Assembly: GCA_029865825.1 (NCBI GenBank)
Contig: JARXAQ010000316.1
Coordinates: 1-41,589, forward strand
Source of the DNA: Rhizobium sp.
GTDB lineage: Bacteria; Pseudomonadota; Alphaproteobacteria; Rhizobiales; Rhizobiaceae
Length of the DNA: 41,589 nucleotides
Direction: 5' to 3'
A program made the position numbers and the translations under genes. This document shows, in pieces, positions 1-7,847 of the stretch (position 1 is the stretch's first letter; each line of letters starts with the position of its first letter). The notes under the pieces are model-generated. The model was not told where the DNA came from, did not search any database, and worked only from the letters and a program-made list of their open reading frames with translations.

Positions 1-30
1 GCCCCTCTTCACCGACGCTGTTGGCTGAGT

Positions 31-795
31 TCACCTGCTCGTAGTCCGCGCAGCGATGAGATCAGCCATACCTCCTAGCCATCGATCTAGTCCGAAGCGG
101 AAGCTGTCTTCCGGTGATTGGGGTGAACTTGAATGGGCGCCGATTGCAGCGCCGACCCTAGAGGCCAGCGGGAAGAGACGCTCAATCTCAAGCTGCTCTA
201 GTAGCGGTTGTCGAACCTGCCACCACTCCATATCGGTCTGATCGAGTTTCTTCAGCAGACCGTTGGCGTCTATCTGCGTGGCAGCGCAGCCCCGCACTAA
301 TCCCAGCAGCGAATTTAGGGCGAAGTCCATTTCGATATCGCTCAAGCCCAGATGGTTGAAAGCAGCCAGTTCCTGATCATATTTGCGAATCACATTTGGC
401 CCAATTACCGGTCGATGGCTTTCGACGCTCAACATCCACGGGTGGCGCATCAGACTCTGCCAATTGGTCCATGCGATGCATGTAGCTCTGCTATGCCAAT
501 CGCCAGAAGTTGGTTCCAGCATTTCGCTCGCCACCTCATCGATCATTATCGACAACAGCTCGGCTTTGCCTGGAACGTGGTTGTAGAGCGCCATAGCCGA
601 GATCGACAGGCTGCCGGCGATTTGACGCATGCTCAGCGCCTGAAGGCCTTCCGCATCGGCAATTGCAATCGCTGCTCTGGCGATGGTACGCGCGGATTGC
701 GTGGACCTTGGGCCCGGACGCAGTGCGCCCTCCATCTCCCATAATCGGCGAAACTCGTTTCGAGCATCCTTCGCAGCCTTAGCTGGATCAATCAT
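31..795 (-). CDS. TetR/AcrR-family transcriptional regulator
   Basis: A 254-residue one-domain repressor. An N-terminal helix-turn-helix at about residues 36-82 contains the TetR-like run SMRQIAGSLSISAMALYNHV, where YNHV is the usual end of the recognition helix. The rest is the ligand-binding and dimerisation domain of the TetR C-terminal type, with a conserved GLSDIEMDFAL block. The N-terminus carries about 30 extra residues before the HTH. It lies divergently from the unknown gene at 855, 59 bp away, and a 17-bp direct repeat in that gap is a plausible operator. Its C-terminal half resembles the second TetR protein of this window (4136-4918), with the same GLSDI-DM block and FGL(D/E)R ending, so the two are probably related. 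The ligand is unknown. Confidence 0.9.
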   Translation of the reverse strand: MIDPAKAAKDARNEFRRLWEMEGALRPGPRSTQSARTIARAAIAIADAEGLQALSMRQIAGSLSISAMALYNHVPGKAELLSIMIDEVASEMLEPTSGDWHSRATCIAWTNWQSLMRHPWMLSVESHRPVIGPNVIRKYDQELAAFNHLGLSDIEMDFALNSLLGLVRGCAATQIDANGLLKKLDQTDMEWWQVRQPLLEQLEIERLFPLASRVGAAIGAHSSSPQSPEDSFRFGLDRWLGGMADLIAARTTSR

Positions 796-843
796 CTATT
801 TACACCGTACTCCGATAATGGTAGCGCATCTATATACACCATA
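793..843. promoter_or_regulatory. Direct repeat pair between TetR and the divergent gene
   Basis: CATCTATTTACACCGTA (793-809) and CATCTATATACACCATA (827-843) differ at two positions and are offset by 34 bp. The first copy overlaps the TetR start codon and the second ends just before the Shine-Dalgarno of the divergent gene. This placement fits a repressor site, but the repeat is direct rather than dyad, so the role is inferred. Confidence 0.4.
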
Positions 844-854
844 TGGAGTTGCTG

Positions 855-1382
855 ATGAAGTTGCATGATGCAAACGGCGCCGTCGATATACGTGCCTTGG
901 CAAACCAGATTCAAGCCTTGGTGGATGAGCGGTTGGCGGTCATCCTGCCGGCCCACCAGCAGGGCTACGAAGAACGATTTCTTCGGGATGGGGATATGGC
1001 TTATGGGGCTCTTAACACCCAATTGTTCCAGCCAGTGCGAACGCTCCTCACAGAGTTGGGTCTAGAGGCAGCGCCCCGGCTTCCTGGCGATTTCCAGGAG
1101 AGCCGTGAGTGGGGCAATGCCGAAGAGACGCATCAGCAGCGTTGGATGTGGTCGATGATCAAACAAGGCAGTGGCCAAGTTGTGGGTGCCATCGCCGTCG
1201 GTTCTCATCACGATCACTCAAGCTTCAGGCTGCCTCGCTCCCCCGAGGTTGTCGGCATATCGGCGACAAATTGTGACGAAGTCATCCAGGAGCTTGGCGA
1301 GAAAATGCCGGAGTTCGCGCAGGCGCAAAGTTTCCGTCTCTGGTACCAAGACTACCTTGCCCAGTCGCAACCAGCAAACTGA
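855..1382 (+). CDS. Hypothetical protein, TetR-divergent
   Basis: Unrecognised soluble protein of 175 residues. The ORF track starts at 843, but ATG at 855 has a GGAG six bases upstream and is preferred (MKLHDANGAV...). The sequence is mixed alpha/beta in character, with no signal peptide or membrane segment. A central stretch is rich in W and H (residues about 95-125: HQQRWMWSM..., GSHHDHSS), which could bind metal or ligand, but no known motif was recognised. It is the only candidate target of the divergent TetR gene. It ends about 100 bp before a degraded IS6 transposase, so its downstream neighbours may have been lost. Confidence 0.6.
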   Translation: MKLHDANGAVDIRALANQIQALVDERLAVILPAHQQGYEERFLRDGDMAYGALNTQLFQPVRTLLTELGLEAAPRLPGDFQESREWGNAEETHQQRWMWSMIKQGSGQVVGAIAVGSHHDHSSFRLPRSPEVVGISATNCDEVIQELGEKMPEFAQAQSFRLWYQDYLAQSQPAN

Positions 1383-1483
1383 TTGGCCAATTCGGTCTTC
1401 TACCGCTGGTGCGGGCAAGACGGGAGCAGTACGAGGCATCGTCAACCTAGCGGAATGTGGAATTTGATCTGCGATGGCGGGCG

Positions 1484-1921
1484 ATGGCAGACCGTGATCC
1501 TCCCATCTACGTCATCGCTTTCCCGCTGACATCTTTGCTCACGCCGTGTGGCTCTGTTTCCAGTTTCCGCTCAGCCTGCAGATGGTTGAGGATCTGCTGG
1601 CTGCTGGTGGGCGAAGAACTTCGGTTGGCGTTTCGCCAAAGACATCCTTAGTCGCTCAGTCGGCCAGCTTGGAGACTGGTGGCACCTCGATGAGGTCGTC
1701 ATTTCGATTTGGGGGCAAGAAGCACTCGCTGTGGCGCGCTGTTGACCAGGGCGGATTTGTTCTGGAGGTGCTTGTGCAAAGTCACCGCAATACCAAAGCA
1801 GCCAAACACCTGATGCGGAAGCTGTGAAGAGCTAGGGGCGAGCGCCGCGGGTGATGATCACCGACAAGCTTCGATCCTACGCTGCGGCGAGGCCCGAAAT
1901 CATGCCCGGTGTCAAGCATCG
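1484..1921 (+). pseudogene. IS6-family transposase remnant
   Basis: Pieces of an IS6-type DDE transposase are found in successive frames: MADRDPP, then RHRFPADIFAHAVWLCFQFP, then FAKDILSRSVGQLGDWWHLD (first catalytic Asp in HLDE), then GGKKHSLWRAVDQGGFVLEV, then MITDKLRSYAAARPEIMPGV (second catalytic Asp in ITDK). At least four frameshifts and an in-frame TAG (in LKS*GRAPR) separate the pieces. Homology stops at about 1921, so the third catalytic residue (normally in NRAENSHQ) and the C-terminus are missing. The ORF track shows only one middle piece (1546-1827). The element is dead; its end abuts the HNH gene. Confidence 0.85.
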
Positions 1922-2244
1922 TTGTCAAGGACGAGCCTCCGCCTGAGCCGGTGTTTCGTCCGATGTGCGAGCGCGTAATCCCAGAGGATCAGAGAGACGA
2001 GCATCATCTCGTTCCCAAGAGCAAGGGTGGAAAGAAAACCGTCCTCCTGCACTGTATCTGCCACGACCAGATACATTCGATCTTTATCGATGCGCAACTC
2101 GCCAAGAAGTTTTCCACGATCGAAACCATCGTGGAAGACCCTGCGGCACGGACATTCGTCACTTGGGTGAGAAACAAGCCTCCGGGCTTTTCGGATTCTG
2201 CAAAGGAATCATGGCAGTCATTCCGTCGAGGCCGCGAACAGTAA
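1909..2244 (+). CDS. HNH endonuclease-family protein
   Basis: A 111-residue HNH-type nuclease fold protein. The core reads MCERVIP...DEHHLVPKSKGGK...LLHCICHDQIHSIF, with the HH pair, the zinc-binding CxxC region and the final H-x3-H of small bacterial HNH proteins. Family members usually have a CxxC in front (CPLCGRPIP); here the first Cys position is Arg (FRPMCERVIP), so one metal ligand seems lost. The start is a GTG at 1909 lying inside the IS6 remnant, so the native N-terminus may have been replaced or truncated when the IS inserted. No partner restriction or phage gene lies nearby. It may be a decaying gene. Confidence 0.65.
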   Translation: MSSIVVKDEPPPEPVFRPMCERVIPEDQRDEHHLVPKSKGGKKTVLLHCICHDQIHSIFIDAQLAKKFSTIETIVEDPAARTFVTWVRNKPPGFSDSAKESWQSFRRGREQ

Positions 2245-2304
2245 CAGGCGAAAGATACGACTAGATACGAATGCTGGGGGGGCGGGAGTGCGCCGTCATT
2301 TAGG

Positions 2305-2910
2305 TCATCCTGAACCATTTGGCGGTGTCCTAAGGACCGCCGTGACTGGCGTATGAATCTGATAGGCCCGAGATAGCAGCGCTTCGACTATTGCCTGCAA
2401 TGCTTGTCGCCGGCCTTGGCCGGCAACATCCAGCACGTGCGCTTCGTATAGTCCAAGTTGGTTGAATTGTGCATGGAGGTTGGCGACCACCTGCCGATCG
2501 CTAAGAGTATCTTTGCGGCGGGCCGCACATCGTTCAACCGCCTCTTGTTCCGACGTCCGCATAACTACATAATGAAGAGGAGCGCCAAGTTCCACAAAGA
2601 CTTGAAGCCAGTTTGGTCGTACCACGCCGTCCAGTATGACAAAGTAACCGTGTCTGGCATATTGCCCGGCAACGTCAGCGACGATTTGCATGACCATACA
2701 GTTCTGTTGATGTGCCTCTAGAAGCCAAGGATCAATACGGCCATGCTTGATGTAGCCCCAGAAATCGTCGGAATGCAGATGCACTTTGGGCAGGCCGGGC
2801 AGTTGGGCCAAAATTTCGGCTGTCGTGGTTTTACCGGCACCTGGATGGCCCGACAGAAGCAAGATGTGACCGGCTAAGTGGTCTAGATCTAACGACATCC
2901 GCAACTCCAA
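2305..2910 (-). CDS. P-loop kinase-like ATPase
   Basis: A 201-residue protein of the AAA/zeta-toxin-like or phosphotransferase-like P-loop group. The Walker A motif GHPGAGKTT is at about residues 21-29. It is followed by HLHSDDFWGYIK, where the Asp pair sits at the usual substrate-binding place of small kinases, then FVILDGVVRP as a Walker-B-like strand and a lid-like RCAARR segment. No membrane segment is seen. Two starts are possible, at 2910 and at an internal ATG at 2898 (MSLDLDHL). The 200-residue length fits small-molecule kinases of unknown substrate. It stands alone between the HNH gene and the VOC/SRPBCC pair, so context does not identify the substrate. Confidence 0.75.
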   Translation of the reverse strand: MELRMSLDLDHLAGHILLLSGHPGAGKTTTAEILAQLPGLPKVHLHSDDFWGYIKHGRIDPWLLEAHQQNCMVMQIVADVAGQYARHGYFVILDGVVRPNWLQVFVELGAPLHYVVMRTSEQEAVERCAARRKDTLSDRQVVANLHAQFNQLGLYEAHVLDVAGQGRRQALQAIVEALLSRAYQIHTPVTAVLRTPPNGSG

Positions 2911-3137
2911 TCTATAGTGTCATGTTGAACTGCGGGGGGAACGCGACATAGTTTTCTCGCTCCCCGACTTCTTCACGGTGGTGACGTATCCGCCCATTTT
3001 TTTGAGTTGCGGATACACGGCGACAGGTAGGAATTGATGGCGCTAGGCAAACGGCCTCCTAGCGTCGAGGAAGACGGTATGTAGAGTTCCAACGCGATGT
3101 AGCGAGAACTCCTGACTAACCGACAGGTACTCCGAAG

Positions 3138-3521
3138 TCACTGCAGTGAGCGCGGGAATGCTTCCGACTGCCAGAGTCCAATAGTAAAGCCATCTGGGTC
3201 CAGGAACTCAGCGCTCCAGCCGCCTGGTGCCTCGCTGACCGGCGTGACTATGGTGACGGCCTTTGCTTCAAGGTCAGCGATGATATCGTCAATGCCGCCA
3301 ACGGGTACGGTGAACACGATGGCTGGAGTGCTGCCTCGCACAGCTTCTTGCTGAAAGAAGACCAGTTCCATGCCGCCTTCGAGGTTACCTTGGAGCCAGT
3401 AGGGCTCCGCCCCCTCCATGCGTTCCAGACTAAGCCCGAACGTTTCGTTGTAGAAGGTTTCCGTTCGGCCTATGTCGCTAACATAGTAGACGATGCTGGC
3501 CTGTTTCGGTTTGAAGCTCAT
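3138..3521 (-). CDS. VOC-family (glyoxalase/bleomycin-resistance fold) protein
   Basis: A 127-residue single-domain VOC protein. The opening IVYYVSDIGRTETFYNETFG strand-helix is typical, followed by GMELVFFQQE and the final FLDPDGFTIGLWQ, in which the metal-ligand Glu of many VOC enzymes would lie near the DPDG loop. ATG 3521 has AGGA nine bases upstream and is preferred over the TTG at 3530 used by the ORF track. It lies 36 bp downstream of the SRPBCC gene on the same strand, so the two are probably co-transcribed and controlled by the divergent TetR gene at 4136. The substrate is unknown. Confidence 0.85.
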   Translation of the reverse strand: MSFKPKQASIVYYVSDIGRTETFYNETFGLSLERMEGAEPYWLQGNLEGGMELVFFQQEAVRGSTPAIVFTVPVGGIDDIIADLEAKAVTIVTPVSEAPGGWSAEFLDPDGFTIGLWQSEAFPRSLQ

Positions 3522-3557
3522 GAGGAGCAATCCTTGTTTGTGTTGAATTAGTTGCTG

Positions 3558-4058
3558 TTAGCTGGCGGCACTTGCTGCATTGATCCGCTCGGCTGCAGCT
3601 TTCACGGCGACGAGCCAAGTCTTAATGCGCTCTGCGAGGACAGCGTCAGTGAACTGGGGAAAACTTGGAGCAGTGATGGTTTCAGAAGAGACCACTCTGG
3701 TTCCCTCGGCTTGCGGCACAAGAACATAACGGTTTGTCATAACGAGTCCGGGCATTGTGGTGACCCAATTGAGTTCGTGGGGCACCGTCATCCGTCCGAA
3801 GGTCAGAACAAGTTTGACGCCATTAGTAGAAAGAGTGCAGGACGTTCCGGTCTGGACTGGTTCTTTGACTTCCACGCTTTCAATATCCGGCCGCATTCGC
3901 GGCCACGAACTCACGTCGCAAAGGATGTCCCAAACTTTCTGTGGTGTTGCGTGTACCTCCATCTCCACAGTAGCCTTAACGGGAGCATTCGGATCGTTTA
4001 GACCCCACAGGGAATAGTTTTGAAGGGCATCATGCCAAGAGGACTCGCTTAATTCCAT
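3558..4058 (-). CDS. SRPBCC-family (START/polyketide-cyclase-like) protein
   Basis: A 166-residue lipid/hydrophobic-ligand-binding fold. VEMEVHATPQKVWDILCDVSSWPRMRPDIESVE is the classic SRPBCC opening, and the C-terminal helix ends LVAVKAAAERI. The ORF track extends to 4217, but ATG 4058 has GGGAGA seven bases upstream and begins at a natural domain edge. The longer version would run across the operator and into the divergent gene. It is first in a two-gene unit with the VOC gene, and the CGGTACA dyad lies 43 bp upstream. It is probably a small-molecule binding or modifying protein repressed by the adjacent TetR. Confidence 0.85.
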   Translation of the reverse strand: MELSESSWHDALQNYSLWGLNDPNAPVKATVEMEVHATPQKVWDILCDVSSWPRMRPDIESVEVKEPVQTGTSCTLSTNGVKLVLTFGRMTVPHELNWVTTMPGLVMTNRYVLVPQAEGTRVVSSETITAPSFPQFTDAVLAERIKTWLVAVKAAAERINAASAAS

Positions 4059-4100
4059 GATTGTCTCCCAAGCCATTCTGGATCTCGTAGAAGGCATAAA

Positions 4101-4115
4101 CGGTACACTGTACCG
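4101..4115. promoter_or_regulatory. Perfect dyad operator CGGTACA-C-TGTACCG
   Basis: CGGTACACTGTACCG is a perfect inverted repeat around one central base, placed between the divergent SRPBCC gene (start 4058) and TetR gene (start 4136). Position and symmetry are those of a TetR operator controlling both directions. The assignment to the neighbouring TetR is inferred. Confidence 0.7.
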
Positions 4116-4135
4116 ATTCTGGGGATTGGTCAATA

Positions 4136-4918
4136 ATGAGTGCGGGGCTTTGCTGGATGCCTGATACGCGCGCTCGTCGTAGGACACTCTCAGACACCGT
4201 TGAGCTATTGTGGGCACCGCACACGCGAGAGGTGGGCCGTACTGGACGCTCCGTCTGCGATTTTGTTAGTGCCGCAATCGATTTGGCAGAGTCCGAAGGA
4301 GTGGACGCCGTATCAATGCGCAACATCGCGGCACGGCTGGAGGTGCGAACGATGGCCATATATTCGGCTATTCCGTCTAAGCAGGATTTGATCGCGCTTA
4401 TGGTCGATCGTGCCTATGCTGACACGTATCCAAACGGTACAGCACCCGCCGTCAACGACTGGCGAAAAGGCTTGGGCGACGTTGCCGAGGCCAACCACAA
4501 TGTCCACCTCAAGCACCGGTGGCTGCTTGACATTGCGCCGGTGCGCTCACTTATGGGTCCGCATGAGGCGCATAAGACAGAACTTGAACTGCGCGTTCTG
4601 GATGGTATCGGGCTTTCGGATATCGACATGGAAAGGGCGTTAAGTCTCGTGCTTACGCACGTTGCCCAACAGGCGCGCTTTGGATCGCAATTGCTGAGAG
4701 AAAGACGCGACACGGGCCTTGACGATGACGCCTGGTGGGGCGAGGCACTGCCCGGCCTGAGCCGTGTGTATGATCCCTCGCAGCTTCCAGTCTTGATGCG
4801 TGTTGGAACCGCCGCGAGCGTCGGCAAGAAAACCTCGAAGCAGAGCGGCTTCGATTTCGGACTCGAACGCATCCTTGACGGCATCGCCGCCCTGCTTACG
4901 CAGCCTGAAAACGATTGA
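4136..4918 (+). CDS. TetR/AcrR-family regulator with C-terminal ligand domain
   Basis: A 260-residue TetR regulator. The HTH covers about residues 45-90 (AIDLAESEGVDAVSMRNIAA, then RTMAIYSAIPSK). The C-terminal part (HRWLLDIAP..., GLSDIDMERAL, FGLERILDGIAALL) matches the ligand domain seen in the first TetR of this window. The N-terminal extension of about 40 residues includes an ELLWAPH segment often found in this TetR subgroup. The start could be 4136 or ATG 4157; neither has a strong Shine-Dalgarno. It is divergent from the SRPBCC-VOC unit across a perfect dyad and probably represses that unit and itself. Confidence 0.9.
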   Translation: MSAGLCWMPDTRARRRTLSDTVELLWAPHTREVGRTGRSVCDFVSAAIDLAESEGVDAVSMRNIAARLEVRTMAIYSAIPSKQDLIALMVDRAYADTYPNGTAPAVNDWRKGLGDVAEANHNVHLKHRWLLDIAPVRSLMGPHEAHKTELELRVLDGIGLSDIDMERALSLVLTHVAQQARFGSQLLRERRDTGLDDDAWWGEALPGLSRVYDPSQLPVLMRVGTAASVGKKTSKQSGFDFGLERILDGIAALLTQPEND

Positions 4919-5143
4919 TAGGCCAGTAAGCTACCGCGCCGGCGCATTTATATGGGGAAATTACCGGCAACGCGTACGCACCTAACGCGGATGTCGCTGT
5001 CGCGAACTTCCTGTGGAGGAATTCGGACCGCGCTACTTGTCAAATGCATGTCGGAACTGCCACAATTTCCAAAAGACCTTTGCGTCAGTCACACGAAGGC
5101 AGTCCTGCCTACAGCCTCGTCAGCGGCAGCAGAAATGCCCATG

Positions 5144-6079
5144 TCATCGTTGTTCCTGCCGCCCCACGTGAGCCAGAATGGCTCCCGCTAACTGCGGCAT
5201 ATCTTGTTCAAGCAGTTCGTGGCCACGGCCTTCGAGCACTAAAACTTGCGCTCCCTTGATCGCACTCTCACTGGCAGAAGTGGCTTTGACCGAGATGATT
5301 GGATCCTCTCTGCCATGCACGAGTAAGACGGGAAGATCTAGATTCGACGCCTTCAGATTTGGGTCCAGTTCGCCCGCGATCAAGGAATGATTGAACGCGC
5401 TTTGCATGCTACTGGTGCGTTGTAGCTCCGTCTCAATGCGGCGCATCGACGCCTTCCTGTCAAAGTGCGCGACCGACCCGGCATTCAGTTCGGCTATTCT
5501 GAGCATGAACGATGCGACCGTGTCATGGTCTGACCAATCAAGTTCGGCCATCCTTGAAAAATGATCCATAAATCGAGGATCAATTCCCTCTCCATCGTAG
5601 GGAATACCGAGTGGCTCTGTGGCAATTAGCGTTAGCGAAAGTATCCGATCAGGGTGCGTTAGTGCAGCGATCTGAGAGACATAGCCTCCAAGAGACATGC
5701 CCACAACATGGGCTGCTTCGACGTTGTAAGCGTCGAGAATGGCGATTAGGTCGGAAGCGATGTCAGACACATCGTATCGAACGTCACCCGGTGCGTTGGT
5801 GGTGGATCGCCCGGTGTCACGATGATCGAACCGGATTACCTGATAACCAGCACTCGCCAGCCGCTTCACCAGGCTTTCGGGCCACCAAACCATAGAGGCA
5901 GTAGCACCCATTACCAACAGTATGGTTCCTCTTGCAGCATTCCCAGTGGACTCAGTTGAGAGGGCCACCTCCTCACCTACCGTAACTCGCTTTGTAGAGC
6001 TCTTCATCGTTTCATTCCCATTGGCGACCGGCGACCAACCCAGCACTAGGGCGCCATAGATGAAATCACGCCTTTGCAT
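5144..6079 (-). CDS. Alpha/beta hydrolase, probably exported (Tat-like leader)
   Basis: A 311-residue alpha/beta-fold hydrolase. The nucleophile elbow is GMSLGG, the oxyanion/HG-type region is VMGATASMVWW, RFDHRDTGRS precedes it as in haloperoxidase/epoxide-hydrolase relatives, LLVHGREDPI carries the acid Asp, and GRGHELLEQ carries the His. ATG 6079 (GAGG eight bases upstream) gives MQRRDFIYGALVLGW, a twin-arginine-like leader, so export is likely; the ORF-track start at 6106 is a GTG. It stands alone, and a 24-bp perfect palindrome lies 35 bp upstream of the start. It is convergent with the TetR gene at 4136. The substrate is unknown. Confidence 0.88.
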   Translation of the reverse strand: MQRRDFIYGALVLGWSPVANGNETMKSSTKRVTVGEEVALSTESTGNAARGTILLVMGATASMVWWPESLVKRLASAGYQVIRFDHRDTGRSTTNAPGDVRYDVSDIASDLIAILDAYNVEAAHVVGMSLGGYVSQIAALTHPDRILSLTLIATEPLGIPYDGEGIDPRFMDHFSRMAELDWSDHDTVASFMLRIAELNAGSVAHFDRKASMRRIETELQRTSSMQSAFNHSLIAGELDPNLKASNLDLPVLLVHGREDPIISVKATSASESAIKGAQVLVLEGRGHELLEQDMPQLAGAILAHVGRQEQR

Positions 6080-6114
6080 CCGCAACCTCATCAACAAACG
6101 CAGCACCTGTATCA

Positions 6115-6138
6115 GTACATCGTATCGATACGATGTAC
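6115..6138. promoter_or_regulatory. 24-bp perfect palindrome upstream of the hydrolase
   Basis: The two 12-base arms GTACATCGTATC and GATACGATGTAC meet with no spacer and are exact reverse complements. The site lies 35 bp upstream of the hydrolase ATG and is well placed to overlap its promoter. The GTATCGATAC core is common in TetR-family operators, so this is probably a repressor site. Which regulator binds is not shown; the nearest TetR gene (4136) has a different dyad that shares only GTAC. Confidence 0.65.
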
Positions 6139-6282
6139 CGTTTCATTGGTCAAGCGCTGATGCGTGCCTTGCCGTTTGCTTATCTGGCGCAAGATTTTCG
6201 GCTCTCGGCGCCACCGCGTTCTATGGGTTAGATCTTCGCAGCAGAATCAGAGCGTGATGACCGTGCGGAGGACGCAAGCGCA

Positions 6283-6432
6283 ATGGCGCAGGAAAGGACA
6301 GAGCCAGCTAAAAAATGCCCAAATGGTTCAACAGCTTCGGAACCAGATATGTTCACACTGCAGTGCGGAACAGCAAATGCGGCCACAGCCGGACGACAAA
6401 AAATGGTCAATCAGGAGTTAAAGAAATCATGA
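6283..6432 (+). CDS. Possible small ORF coupled to the immunity-like gene
   Basis: A 49-codon frame, not in the ORF track, whose TGA overlaps the ATG of the next gene by four bases (ATGA). The peptide starts MAQERTEPAKK and is polar, with two cysteines. The frame is open for another 17 codons upstream, back to a TAG near 6230. No Shine-Dalgarno stands out. The four-base overlap is the only positive evidence for translation, and no family was recognised. Confidence 0.25.
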   Translation: MAQERTEPAKKCPNGSTASEPDMFTLQCGTANAATAGRQKMVNQELKKS

Positions 6433-6989
6433 GCAGTATTGTTGACCAGGCAAGTACCAAGGAAGTTGATACCTTGCTGCGCCCCGCAGCACTTTGGGCT
6501 GCCGACTGTGCTTGTCTGGCACTGCCAGTCTTTGAGGGGAAAGTGCCCGGTGAAAATCGCCCAAGGCAGGCCATAGCGGGAGCCCGAGAATTCGGAAATG
6601 GCGGCAGGCGGAACGTCGAACTTAGGAGACTTGCGTGGGCAGCCCACACGGCAGCCACGCAGTGCGATATCGTCGGCGCCAAATACGCCGCACGCTCAGC
6701 TATGCTGGCAGCATCGTTGCCATTTACCCACACGTCCCTTCGTTTAGGCCCCCAAGGTGTTAGACAAGGGCGGCACGTGTTGGGACCTGCTGTATACGCT
6801 GCCTTGGCATGCGAAATAGACTCTGAGAACCCGAGCGGCATTGCGGATAGCGTCCTAAACCTAGCCATGAGCATCGTCTCAGAAAGCGTTGTTTGCTTAT
6901 TACAGCATTTTCCACTGCAACCTCAAGGGAGGACGCGTCTAGCTGAGCTTTTCCACCAGCTTGACGGCGCTTTAAGAAAGGTTAGCTAA
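6429..6989 (+). CDS. Putative immunity protein (Imm5-like)
   Basis: A 186-residue protein. The N-terminal pattern LWAADCACLALPVFE...PGENRPRQAIAGAREF... followed by LRRLAWAAHTAA matches the repeated-helix family annotated as putative immunity proteins, in which an acidic cysteine-containing helix and a DDRPR-like turn are conserved. The second half (ALACEIDS..., LAMSIVSESV, FPLQPQGRTRLAELF) is an extra helical part. AGGAG lies 11 bases before the ATG. The track ORF starts at 6315, but ATG 6429 begins at the domain. No toxin or secretion gene lies beside it, so it is an orphan and may protect against a toxin encoded elsewhere or by competitors. The family assignment is from pattern memory. Confidence 0.6.
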   Translation: MSSIVDQASTKEVDTLLRPAALWAADCACLALPVFEGKVPGENRPRQAIAGAREFGNGGRRNVELRRLAWAAHTAATQCDIVGAKYAARSAMLAASLPFTHTSLRLGPQGVRQGRHVLGPAVYAALACEIDSENPSGIADSVLNLAMSIVSESVVCLLQHFPLQPQGRTRLAELFHQLDGALRKVS

Positions 6990-7235
6990 CTCGCGCGGAC
7001 AAACTCAGTTCGCTCTTGGTTCTTAGGTTCCCAAAGCAGACTGTTGCGTGGCGGCCCCATTTCGGAAATAACTTCTGCTTCACGCCGCGACGTCAGCCAC
7101 ATCGGCCCTCTAAGCGATAGCCTGATAGCCGACTGGCCGACTGGCCGACATCATGTTGCTTTGACGCTGGCCTCGCCTTCACTATCGATTTGGGTTTCTT
7201 GTTGCCTCGACGTGAATCAGGGTTGTGCGTTGAGG

Positions 7236-7726
7236 CTACCTCTCAGTTGGGGCCATCCGCAATGCAAAGCTCTGAATGCCATTGCGGATGAGAGCGTCGA
7301 ATGGTGAATCCGAAAGCCCAGCTTCCAGCTCGAGGCATGTTTTCAGATGCCTGTGACCGATTTCTAGATCTCCCGCGCGGAAAGCGGCTTCGGCAACGTT
7401 CAGATGCAGAGATGGAAGAAATCAGGCCACGGTGAGAGACGGGTGAACTTCTATACGCGTTCGTCTGTGGGCGTGCCGGCGGCATCAAGCGCACGAAGAT
7501 CCCAGTCGAGTTCCTGCAAGACATCCTCCTGCAGGTCTGCCATGAAGTGCGATAGGACGCATACATGCAACGCGTCCGGATCTTGTCCTATGGATGACCA
7601 TATGGAGTGAAACTCGGCCTGCGCTTGACCGGGATCACCAGCGTATACGAGTTCTATGGCGGCCATGATCTTCGCCATAACCGGATCCCTAGGTGACTGT
7701 TCGTCTGCCATCGCCGGGGTGTGCAT
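7236..7726 (-). pseudogene. Broken TPR-like conserved protein
   Basis: The track ORF 7451-7726 holds the N-terminal part (IELVYAGDPGQAQAEFHSIW, HVCVLSHFMADLQ, LDWDLRALDAAG, TDERV). The C-terminal part is found in another frame from about 7455 to 7236: PSLHLNVAEAAFRAGDLEIG, then HLKTCLELEAGLSD and a final ALIRNGIQSFALRMAP. Together they make a full protein of about 163 residues, like the conserved TPR-type family with a WDLRAL...TDERA...LYPSLHLNLGE signature. A frameshift near 7455 and an in-frame TGA (7419-7421, VA*FLPS) disrupt it. It is probably inactive. The function of the family is not established. Confidence 0.75.
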
Positions 7727-7847
7727 GTGAGAGCCAGTAAACTGTCGCCAACACTTGAGCTATTTGACCGAGGCGAGGCTCCAGTCTCGTTTACTTTTGT
7801 TATGCGAAACTCGATCCGGTAACCGCGCTTCATTTTTATTGGTATCG

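Noticed and set aside
352-744. Long plus-strand ORFs opposite the first TetR gene
   Set aside because: They are shadows of the TetR frame, with no domain and unlikely composition.
7128-7149. GCCGACTG short tandem repeat
   Set aside because: Only two and a half copies; no array or wider pattern.
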